A DNA stretch of 6,842 bases from NCBI GenBank assembly GCA_902836725.1, contig CADFRV010000134.1, positions 1 through 6,842 on the forward strand. The letters run 5' to 3'. This stretch comes from Muribaculaceae bacterium (GTDB lineage: Bacteria > Bacteroidota > Bacteroidia > Bacteroidales > Muribaculaceae). The translations under genes were made by a program, and so were the position numbers. Of this stretch, positions 1-6,186 are shown piece by piece (position 1 is the stretch's first letter; each line of letters opens with the position of its first letter). The notes beneath the pieces were generated by a model. It was not told where the DNA came from and did no database searches. It was given only the letters and a program-made list of their open reading frames with translations.

Positions 1-634
1 CTGCCATTGTAATAGCGGGCATAGACGACAGCATCAGGTAACGGATATGCTTGAACAGGTCTACGCCGCATGCCGATGAAGCCACAACGGTAGTATCACT
101 CAACGGTGATATTTTATCACCGAAATATGCTCCGGAAATTATCGCACCCGCTATCCAGCCGTCGCTGTATCCCATTAATTTACCTATCCCCATAAAAGCA
201 ACTCCAATTGTCGCGATTGTGCTCCAGGAACTGCCGGTAAGCACAGAGACAAGCGCGCACACACAGCATGTTATCGCGAGAAATAATTTAGGGGAAAGTA
301 GTCGTAATCCATATTCTATCAATGTAGGCACTACCCCTGAAAGCATCCAGGTAGTGGCTATCATGGCTATGCATATGAGCATAGGAACCGCAGGCAGGAT
401 CTGTGATCCGCTTCTTGCCCCTCCCACTTTCATACCTCTTGAGGTAAGTGCTCCCGTCATATAGGCTAAAATAAGCGCGACGCCCGATACACACTGGAGC
501 GAGGAGGATGACCATTGGTTAATAGCATCAGCTCCTTCTATCGCTATTATAACGATAAGGCTTACAAGAAGTATTATAATAGGTAAAAGGGCGGCCCACA
601 GGGGCGGCCGTTTAGGCGCAGATACTTTTGTCAT
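1..634 (-). CDS. nhaC: Na+/H+ antiporter NhaC family, N-terminal part (runs off window edge)
   Basis: Inner-membrane sodium/proton exchanger, expected to export Na+ in exchange for H+. The frame stays open from the ATG at 634 to the window edge and gives 211 residues; from family knowledge NhaC proteins are about 450-480 residues, so a little under half is visible. Two NhaC signatures are present: LTGSSWSTIATIGVAFMGIG at about 132-151, and GAYFGDKISPLSDTT at about 168-182, followed by DLFKHIRYLM. Hydrophobic stretches near 12-32, 46-62, 80-104 and 115-133 look like membrane helices, after a basic cytoplasmic start (MTKVSAPKRPP). The ATG at 634 is chosen because the next in-frame upstream codons lack an ATG and reach a stop about 60 nt upstream. 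No Shine-Dalgarno sequence is seen. It is the last gene in the run, 134 nt beyond the GrpB-like remnant. The ion specificity is inferred from the family. Confidence 0.9.
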   Translation of the reverse strand, partial: MTKVSAPKRPPLWAALLPIIILLVSLIVIIAIEGADAINQWSSSSLQCVSGVALILAYMTGALTSRGMKVGGARSGSQILPAVPMLICIAMIATTWMLSGVVPTLIEYGLRLLSPKLFLAITCCVCALVSVLTGSSWSTIATIGVAFMGIGKLMGYSDGWIAGAIISGAYFGDKISPLSDTTVVASSACGVDLFKHIRYLMLSSMPAITMA

Positions 635-661
635 TGTGATTTGATTACCAGTTAATAAAAC

Positions 662-683
662 AGGACAGTCTTTGATGTGTCCC
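662..683 (-). terminator. Weak hairpin with T-rich tail upstream of nhaC (possible terminator)
   Basis: On the minus strand GGACA and TGTCC pair across a 10-nt loop, with a possible sixth G-U pair. They are followed by the T-rich stretch TGTTTTATTAA. This lies after the ydeI gene and the GrpB-like remnant and 27 nt before the nhaC start, so it could end upstream transcription or form a leader hairpin for nhaC. The stem is short and could be chance. Confidence 0.3.
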
Positions 684-768
684 AAACCTTAGAAAACATT
701 ATGATAACGCAGACTTGTGTGTAATTATTATCTTTCCTTTAGACGAATCCCAGACTGTATATACATTT

Positions 769-834
769 TTATAGAACTATCGGAAACAGTTCCCAAAGTT
801 CTTCCAACGACATATTTTTTAGATCCTTGACCAT
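769..834 (-). pseudogene. Remnant resembling the N-terminus of a GrpB-family (COG2320) protein
   Basis: A 21-codon frame starts at the ATG at 834, only 11 nt after the ydeI stop, and ends at TAA (771-769). Its second half reads MSLEELWELFPIVL. From memory this closely resembles the conserved start of GrpB-family proteins (nucleotidyltransferase-fold, about 170-190 residues), which commonly open with a segment like LEELWxLFPIIL followed by a W/Y-rich segment. Nothing recognisable as the rest of that domain follows in any minus-strand frame before nhaC. The best explanation is a gene that lost all but its first codons by deletion. A real 21-residue peptide translated after ydeI, or a chance match, cannot be excluded. 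The family assignment rests on a short motif recalled without a search. Confidence 0.45.
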
Positions 835-845
835 AGCAATGACAC

Positions 846-1415
846 CTAATAATCAATCAGGCGCCCGCAATCATGCCAGTCACCGATCATTTCACCTCGC
901 TCGCTGGCTTCGATTAGCTTGTGCAGCCTGCTTTCAAATATATGTCGGGCGCCCTTTTGTCTTTGGATATTATCGATTCTGACACGTTGATAAAGTCCTG
1001 GAAATGCCATGAAATTATGCCAGGCTACAGGATTGGCGGTGAATGCGTCGATAATCTCTGTCTCAATAACAAATTCCGCATCCAGATCCGGACATGCCGC
1101 ATACCCTCTGTCTGTCATCATGCCAAGTTTTCCGAGCCGGCGACAACGTTCCTTATTTAATTCTGTCCATCTCCCGTTCTTGCTTCGCGGCCCGAAACGT
1201 TGAAGGGTTATTCCATTGACAGTCTTGACTGTAGAGTCAATCCATCCGAAACATAAAGCCTCTTCCACGGCATCAAGATACCACAAGGTGTCTTCCGGCG
1301 GAGTTTTCCCACGTTTTACATTTATCCAGCACTCTTTTTCAGTATGGCTGTTTTTCGTGAGCCACTCCCGGAAATCGGAACGCCGCTTTATCTGAAGGAT
1401 GTTTTTTGGCACCAT
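846..1415 (-). CDS. YdeI/OmpD-associated (OmdA, COG4430) family protein
   Basis: A 189-residue soluble protein with no signal peptide or membrane segment. The N-terminal half carries the family pattern: FREWLTKNSHTEKECWI near 15-31, DAVEEALCFGWIDS at 48-61, then QRFGPRSKNGRWTELNKERC at about 72-91 and a GMMTDRGYA segment. The C-terminal part (AFPGLYQRVRIDNIQRQKGARHI at about 137-159, in two conserved blocks) matches the region Pfam calls bacteriocin-protection, YdeI or OmpD-associated. The biochemical role of these proteins is not established; in enterobacteria relatives have been linked to envelope stress and antimicrobial peptide resistance, and extending that here would be inference. The gene follows menE by 82 nt on the same strand. 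That gap has no clear promoter or GC-rich terminator, only the AT palindrome GTATATATAC, so co-transcription with the men genes is possible but unproven. No Shine-Dalgarno sequence precedes the ATG. Confidence 0.85.
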   Translation of the reverse strand: MVPKNILQIKRRSDFREWLTKNSHTEKECWINVKRGKTPPEDTLWYLDAVEEALCFGWIDSTVKTVNGITLQRFGPRSKNGRWTELNKERCRRLGKLGMMTDRGYAACPDLDAEFVIETEIIDAFTANPVAWHNFMAFPGLYQRVRIDNIQRQKGARHIFESRLHKLIEASERGEMIGDWHDCGRLIDY

Positions 1416-1497
1416 TAATCTGATTTATCTTGCTAAATAACCTGCCAATTATGATTTTGTCTATTCCAGGATACTGTCACAACTTGTATATATACCC

Positions 1498-2466
1498 TTA
1501 ACGTCGCAGTTTCCCGTTTGCGGTGCGCGGCAATTCCGCAACTCTGTTTATGACAGAGGGGACTGCATACCTGGGAAGTAAATTCCGGCATATACCAAGT
1601 ATGGTTTCAGTGGGTATTTTATTATGCGGATCTTCGAGTGTAAGGCCAACCGCCTCTCCCCATTTGTCATGAGGGACTTTATGGATATAAAACGGCACAG
1701 GCAACTCTTTTGCCAATAAAAACTCCAGTTCCTCCGGACAGAATTTTATACCGCCCGAGTTTATTACGTTATCATACCGCCCGATCCACTTAAATGAAGT
1801 CGGACTTTCTATATGCACTACATCATTGGTCACCAAAGTTCCGAAACTGAAAGCCGGGGCAGAGATTATAAGACAGTTTCGCCTGTCCGTGGAGAATTGT
1901 ATTCCCGGGAGAGCATTATAAACCTGACTACCCGCTTTTCGCAAAGCTACATGACTGCATGTTTCCGTCATCCCATAGGTGACATAGGTATTCCAGGGCA
2001 TACCTGACAATTGTGTTTCCAATCGTTCTGTCATAGGCGCCCCACCTACAATTACATTCTTGACGTGTTTTTTTGTAAGATCATTATTAAGAAGATTTTC
2101 CGCCTGCGAAGGCACCACACACATCAGATCTATTCTCTCAATACCATCTGGCAACTTCTTCAGCGGCATATTGGACGGGGACTCCGATATGAATGTACAG
2201 GCAGCTTCATATGCCCGCACATACATCATTTTTCCCGCGACATAGTTAGCCGACAACGGGGAAAAGAGATATGAATGCCTGTCAATTCCAAAAAAACGGT
2301 TGGTCGCTTTTGCCGAATTCAACATGTCGTTTTTTGCAAGCAATATCTGCTTGGGAATTCCGGTAGAGCCAGACGTATGAGCCTGAATGGTTGTTTCAGA
2401 AGACAGCCATTCTTTTTGAAACTGTTCGTATTCTTGTGTAAGAATAGATCTTGAAATACTTGTCAT
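1498..2466 (-). CDS. menE: o-Succinylbenzoate--CoA ligase MenE
   Basis: Adenylate-forming enzyme that activates o-succinylbenzoate with ATP and joins it to CoA, giving the substrate for MenB; cytoplasmic. All core motifs of the acyl-CoA synthetase superfamily appear in order: the phosphate loop TSGSTGIPK at 31-39, YGMTET near 163-168, GRYDNVINSGGIK near 228-240, and the C-terminal PRTANGKLRR whose Lys is the expected adenylation catalyst. The last motif ends the protein, as is normal for MenE. The 322-residue length is on the short side but complete; the adenylation fold begins almost directly with the phosphate loop, as in other Bacteroidales MenE. A start at 2493 would add nine residues and overlap menC by 31 nt. 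The ATG at 2466 is preferred because it forms an ATGA overlap with the menC stop and has AGGA 7 nt upstream. It completes the menD-B-C-E run. Confidence 0.93.
   Translation of the reverse strand: MTSISRSILTQEYEQFQKEWLSSETTIQAHTSGSTGIPKQILLAKNDMLNSAKATNRFFGIDRHSYLFSPLSANYVAGKMMYVRAYEAACTFISESPSNMPLKKLPDGIERIDLMCVVPSQAENLLNNDLTKKHVKNVIVGGAPMTERLETQLSGMPWNTYVTYGMTETCSHVALRKAGSQVYNALPGIQFSTDRRNCLIISAPAFSFGTLVTNDVVHIESPTSFKWIGRYDNVINSGGIKFCPEELEFLLAKELPVPFYIHKVPHDKWGEAVGLTLEDPHNKIPTETILGICRNLLPRYAVPSVINRVAELPRTANGKLRR
2463..2466 (-). promoter_or_regulatory. ATGA stop/start overlap coupling menC to menE
   Basis: The menC TGA (2465-2463) shares bases with the menE ATG (2466-2464). An AGGA lies 7 nt upstream, inside the last codons of menC. 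This arrangement normally lets terminating ribosomes restart on the next gene. It is the only men junction in the window with a recognisable Shine-Dalgarno-like element, and it decides the menE start. Confidence 0.75.
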
Positions 2467-3512
2467 ATGAGCATCCTGTTTGTCTCTTCCCATAGCGACG
2501 TAGAGTCGATATTTCTGTCAATACAAAACATTTTCTCCCCCTCTAACTTTAGCGGAGTACTGAAATTCTGTTTGTACAGCTGCCCGGTTCCAAGTCCCTG
2601 CGGCATCTGCGTATCGTAAGTGGAGACCCATTGTGCAATGGCATTCAGACCGATATTGGACTCAAGGGCAGATGTTGCCCACCATCTTATATTTCTTTCT
2701 TCTGCCATGGCAATCCAACTGTCCGCTTCTGCAAATCCTCCGCAAAGCGAGGGTTTTAATATGATATATGACGGTTTTATCATATCTAGGAGAGCTACCT
2801 TTTGCGCCATTCCGGTGTAACCGATAAGCTCTTCATCCAATGCTATCGGTATCGGAGACTTTTCGCACAATTCTGCCATGGCCTCCCATTGGCCTGGTTT
2901 GATCGGTTGTTCAATGGAGTGTATATCAAAAGATGCAAGCCGGTTTAACTTATCAAGAGCGTCATGTGTTGAAAATGCCCCGTTGGCATCAAGACGCAGC
3001 TCAATTTCCGACCGAGAAAAATTACGTCTGATTCCGGCAAGTAGCTCTGTTTCTTCATCAAATGAAATACCCCCGATCTTCAATTTCACACATCCGAATC
3101 CCTGCTCGATTTTCTGGGCTATCCGCTTCCGCATGGTATTCTTGTCACCCATCCATATCAGTCCATTGATTGTTATGAATTTTTCAGACTGTGTGAATGG
3201 AGTATCATATAATCTCTGCAATCCTCCAGTCTGCAGGTCCGCCAACGCACTTTCAAATCCGAAACGTATAGAGGATATTTCCGGTAGATCTGTCGGACAG
3301 GCGCATGCTTTCGCAAGCATACGCTCATATCCGGCAGTGTCCTCAGCGCTCAAGCCTCGGAATAAGGCACACTCCCCTATTCCACATCTTCCTGGAATAT
3401 CTGTATCTGTCAGTTTGATAACATACGTATCCTTTGCATCCATTCTGGAGCGCGATGTGATTGCTGTCTCCTTGAAATGCAGGATTACATGCCGGTATTC
3501 CGCTTGAAGCAT
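2463..3512 (-). CDS. menC: o-Succinylbenzoate synthase MenC (enolase superfamily)
   Basis: Dehydrates SHCHC (2-succinyl-6-hydroxy-2,4-cyclohexadiene-1-carboxylate) to o-succinylbenzoate, the aromatising step of menaquinone synthesis. The 349 residues show the enolase-superfamily plan. A capping domain occupies roughly residues 1-115 (GIGECALFRGLS at 44-55). A barrel follows with the catalytic KxK (VKLKIGG, Lys143 and Lys145), metal ligands Asp175 (LRLDANGAF), Glu201 (IEQPI) and Asp226 (ALDEEL), and the opposing Lys253 (ILKPSLCGGF). ESNIGLNAIAQW near 284-295 is the usual late barrel segment. All expected catalytic residues are present. The enolase superfamily also contains dipeptide epimerases and N-acylamino acid racemases, but the position between menB and menE settles the role. 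The start lies 10 nt after the menB stop, with a weak purine-rich AAAGAG before the ATG, so it is probably on one transcript with its neighbours. Confidence 0.94.
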   Translation of the reverse strand: MLQAEYRHVILHFKETAITSRSRMDAKDTYVIKLTDTDIPGRCGIGECALFRGLSAEDTAGYERMLAKACACPTDLPEISSIRFGFESALADLQTGGLQRLYDTPFTQSEKFITINGLIWMGDKNTMRKRIAQKIEQGFGCVKLKIGGISFDEETELLAGIRRNFSRSEIELRLDANGAFSTHDALDKLNRLASFDIHSIEQPIKPGQWEAMAELCEKSPIPIALDEELIGYTGMAQKVALLDMIKPSYIILKPSLCGGFAEADSWIAMAEERNIRWWATSALESNIGLNAIAQWVSTYDTQMPQGLGTGQLYKQNFSTPLKLEGEKMFCIDRNIDSTSLWEETNRMLI

Positions 3513-3522
3513 ATCTTACTCT

Positions 3523-4344
3523 TTATCCGGGAAATTTCGGAAACTGTTCGAAATCAGGATCGCGCTTTTCAAGGAAAGCGTTTTTACCTTCCTGTGCCTC
3601 GGGCATCAGGTAATACATCAATGTGGCATCCCCTGCAAATTCCATGAGGCCGGCCTGTCCGTCAAGCTCTGCATTCAAGGCGCGTTTGATCATTCTTATT
3701 GCCATCGGGGAACGTTTCAATATTGTCTGGCACCATTCCACCGTTTCCTCCTCAAGTCTGTCAAAGGGAACCACGGCATTGATCATGCCCATTTCCAATG
3801 CCTCTTTTGCCGTATATTGACGGCAAAGATACCAGATTTCACGAGCCTTTTTCTGTCCTACACAACGAGCCAGGTATGAAGATCCGAATCCGGCGTCAAA
3901 GCTGCCGACCTTAGGTCCGGTCTGGCCGAAACGTGCATTCTCAGATGCTATGGACAAATCACAAACTACATTCAACACATTGCCCCCACCGATAGCATAA
4001 CCGTTGACCATGGCTATGACCGGTTTCGGAATCGATCGGATAGCTTTATGAAGTTCCAGTACATTCAGACGTGGAGTGCCATCCGCATCCACATATCCTC
4101 CCAGCCCCTTGTAATGTTGGTCACCACCCGAGCAGAATGCTTTATCGCCGGCACCTGTAAGTATGATCACGCCGATTTCCTGGTTGTTGCGGCAATAATT
4201 CATTGCCTCAAGCATTTCAAAATTGGTTTTAGGTCTGAATGCATTGTAGACTTCAGGGCGATTGATCGTTATTTTTGCGATGCCGTTATAGCGTTCAAAA
4301 AGAATATCTTCATATTCTTTTATTGTTTCCCACTTAATATTCAT
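3523..4344 (-). CDS. menB: 1,4-Dihydroxy-2-naphthoyl-CoA synthase MenB
   Basis: Crotonase-fold enzyme that cyclises o-succinylbenzoyl-CoA to 1,4-dihydroxy-2-naphthoyl-CoA. The 273 residues are full length and align without gaps to my recollection of E. coli MenB with an offset of 13 through the core. Visible motifs are CSGGDQHYKGLGGY (71-84), the oxyanion segment GYAIGGGNVL (115-124), QTGPKVGSFDAGFGSSYLAR (141-160) and the C-terminal YYLMPEAQEGKNAF. By that alignment Tyr84, Ser148, Asp150 and Tyr245 are the active-site residues. Gln141-Thr142-Gly143 with Trp171 form the bicarbonate pocket of the bicarbonate-dependent (type I) enzymes, rather than the Asp-bearing type II. The conserved FPKFP-type C-terminus is intact. 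The gene lies 34 nt after menD, behind an A-rich leader with no Shine-Dalgarno sequence, which is common in Bacteroidota. Confidence 0.97.
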   Translation of the reverse strand: MNIKWETIKEYEDILFERYNGIAKITINRPEVYNAFRPKTNFEMLEAMNYCRNNQEIGVIILTGAGDKAFCSGGDQHYKGLGGYVDADGTPRLNVLELHKAIRSIPKPVIAMVNGYAIGGGNVLNVVCDLSIASENARFGQTGPKVGSFDAGFGSSYLARCVGQKKAREIWYLCRQYTAKEALEMGMINAVVPFDRLEEETVEWCQTILKRSPMAIRMIKRALNAELDGQAGLMEFAGDATLMYYLMPEAQEGKNAFLEKRDPDFEQFPKFPG

Positions 4345-4378
4345 ATCGCGTTATATTTTTCTATCTTACATCTTCTTA

Positions 4379-6094
4379 CTATTTATTTTTACATATGTGC
4401 CCGAACACTTCTGCATCTGTCTCAGCATCTGTAAATATTTCCAGTATTACAGGACGCTCATTGATAGATTGCAGTTTATCCAGCGAATCCAGCAACTGTT
4501 TGTCATCAGATGCACACAGATATCTGAATCCATATGCATCGGCAATCTTTTTCATAGGCAGATCAGTGTCACAACAGAAATAGCTGTTTGCTTCCGGCAG
4601 GTCACGTGTAGTCTTTACATACTTGAATATTCCTCCTCCACCGTTATTGAATACAATGATTTTAATGTGCGGCGATACCATATTGGATGCCAGCGCACCT
4701 ATATCATATTGCATGCTCATATCTCCGGTAATCAGCAGAGTAATACCTTTATAAGCGATCGAAGCCCCGACAGCCGTTGACACACTTCCGTCAATACCGC
4801 TCGTACCCCTGTTTCCGTTCACTCTGTGTCTGTCAGCTATACTATCACACGCAAGCGCATACCGTACAGTCATACCATTACTCAGTTGAATATTCCAGTC
4901 TGATGGAATTCCATTCATAATACGGTTCATTGCAAGATATGCATTCCATACATGCGACCCTTCCCCACGCATGTATGTGCGTACTTCTTTCAGTTTACTG
5001 TCTGCGTATCTGTGCCATATCCCCGCATACCCGCAGTCTGTTCTGTGGCATCTACATCTATGTGCCATGGCCGATGCAAAACGTGGGAAAAATCCTTCCG
5101 GAGCGATCTCCACTCTCATTGTAAGCTTTCGGAAGCAGTCAATTGCGCAATCAGTTTCTCCCACATGCCAGTGTTCGGCGATATTTGTGTCCCGAAGGAA
5201 TTTTTTCAGATTGACGGAAACTGCAGGTCCTCCGAAACTTATTATCAGATCAGGCACCAGTCCCATGGCGGAATATTCCTCGGCAGACGAAGTGAAAAGG
5301 AAGTCACAGGCGTAATGTACATCTTTGGCATGAACATTGGATATCCCTTCGGCTATTACTGCGGCATTCGGCAGTGAAGCGAGCAATCCAAGAGCACGGT
5401 TTATCTTGTTTTCAGGTTCATTGACCGTACATACCACCAGAATACGTTTCTCATGACAGTACTCAGCCAGTTCACGAACCTGTGCCATGGAGACACGGTC
5501 ACAGCATCCTATTCGTTCTATTTTATGAAACAGGAAATCATTGTCGGAGATTGATACCGTGTTTGTCAGCGGCATAGACAGCGATACATTTATATGTATC
5601 GGGCCTTTTACTCCAAACAGCGCAGCATGCATTGCATCATTGAGCATGCGGTTTGAATACCAGATTTCATCTTCAGCACATATTTCCCCTTTTATATCAA
5701 CGCTTTTACGTAATATCTCCGGTAGAATGCCCGATTGATGTATCGTCTGGCTGTCATTCTGACCAATCCATTCCACTGGACGGTCTGCACTTATCGCTAT
5801 CAGTGGAATATTCCGGTAAAACGCTTCTGCCAATGCCGGGGCATAATTCAATACAGCCGTCCCTGAAGTGCACACCACAGCTACCGGCTCACCGGTTATT
5901 TCCGCTATACCCAATGCAATGAATGCGGCAGAACGCTCATCCACGACAGAATGCACCTTGAAAAACTTCCGGCGCACAAATGCCATGATAAGCGGCGCGT
6001 TCCGGCTACCTGGCGAAGTGACGATGTGCCTCACACCATAAGCAGACATACATTCCGCAATAAGGCGGCATCCGTTTTTGTCTGTATCTGTCAT
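4379..6094 (-). CDS. menD: SEPHCHC synthase MenD (thiamine diphosphate enzyme)
   Basis: Thiamine-diphosphate and Mg2+ dependent enzyme joining 2-oxoglutarate (with loss of CO2) to isochorismate to give SEPHCHC, the first committed step of menaquinone synthesis. The 571 residues match the usual family length. The N-terminal pyrimidine domain has TSPGSRNAPL at 26-35 and VDERSAAF at 51-58, whose Glu53 is the cofactor-activating glutamate, followed by CTSGTAVLNY at 75-84 and SADRP at 102-106. The C-terminal pyrophosphate domain has NRGTSGIDG at 428-436, the metal-binding GDMSMQYD at 457-464 and NNGGGGIF at 483-490. No key residue appears lost. It is the first men gene in the run; the usual upstream partner menF is absent and serA sits there instead, 92 nt away. 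The ATG at 6094 is chosen because it gives the normal distance to the SPGSR motif. No Shine-Dalgarno sequence or Bacteroides -7 TAnnTTTG box is visible between the hairpin and the start. Confidence 0.96.
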   Translation of the reverse strand: MTDTDKNGCRLIAECMSAYGVRHIVTSPGSRNAPLIMAFVRRKFFKVHSVVDERSAAFIALGIAEITGEPVAVVCTSGTAVLNYAPALAEAFYRNIPLIAISADRPVEWIGQNDSQTIHQSGILPEILRKSVDIKGEICAEDEIWYSNRMLNDAMHAALFGVKGPIHINVSLSMPLTNTVSISDNDFLFHKIERIGCCDRVSMAQVRELAEYCHEKRILVVCTVNEPENKINRALGLLASLPNAAVIAEGISNVHAKDVHYACDFLFTSSAEEYSAMGLVPDLIISFGGPAVSVNLKKFLRDTNIAEHWHVGETDCAIDCFRKLTMRVEIAPEGFFPRFASAMAHRCRCHRTDCGYAGIWHRYADSKLKEVRTYMRGEGSHVWNAYLAMNRIMNGIPSDWNIQLSNGMTVRYALACDSIADRHRVNGNRGTSGIDGSVSTAVGASIAYKGITLLITGDMSMQYDIGALASNMVSPHIKIIVFNNGGGGIFKYVKTTRDLPEANSYFCCDTDLPMKKIADAYGFRYLCASDDKQLLDSLDKLQSINERPVILEIFTDAETDAEVFGHICKNK

Positions 6095-6129
6095 TGATAT
6101 CGGAATACTTGGATTGGATTATCGGCGTA

Positions 6130-6166
6130 ACGGGACGCCAGACTTTAAACAGCCATGGCGTCCCGT
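6130..6166 (-). terminator. Strong inverted repeat between serA and menD, probable terminator
   Basis: The arms ACGGGACGCCA and TGGCGTCCCGT are perfectly complementary over 11 bp and enclose a 15-nt loop. The structure begins 20 nt past the serA stop and ends 35 nt before the menD ATG, so it most likely terminates serA transcription. The minus-strand tail (TACGCC) has no U-run, so termination would be non-canonical. A role as a leader structure controlling menD, or as a processing site within one transcript, is also possible. The stem itself is certain; the function is inferred from position. Confidence 0.6.
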
Positions 6167-6186
6167 ATAATATATATGGAATATTC

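Noticed and set aside
51..515. Open frames of 137 codons (plus) and 75 codons (minus) at the left end
   Set aside because: Both overlap the true minus-strand NhaC frame, which is open from 634 to the window edge with clear family motifs.
774..792. Weak inverted repeat GAACT/AGTTC within the GrpB-like stub
   Set aside because: It has a five-base stem inside what looks like former coding sequence, with no tail; consistent with chance.
1486..1495. Palindrome GTATATATAC just after the menE stop
   Set aside because: It is short and pure AT at its core, with no loop or U-run, so it does not make a credible terminator or operator on its own.
2878..3507. 209-codon plus-strand open frame opposite menC
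   Set aside because: It lies wholly antisense to a gene with every enolase-superfamily catalytic residue, and its translation shows no recognisable domain; it is a shadow frame.
4366..4371. Start-stop mini frame ATG-TAA in the menD-menB gap
   Set aside because: A six-base match in an AT-rich 34-nt spacer is expected by chance and has no ribosome-binding context.
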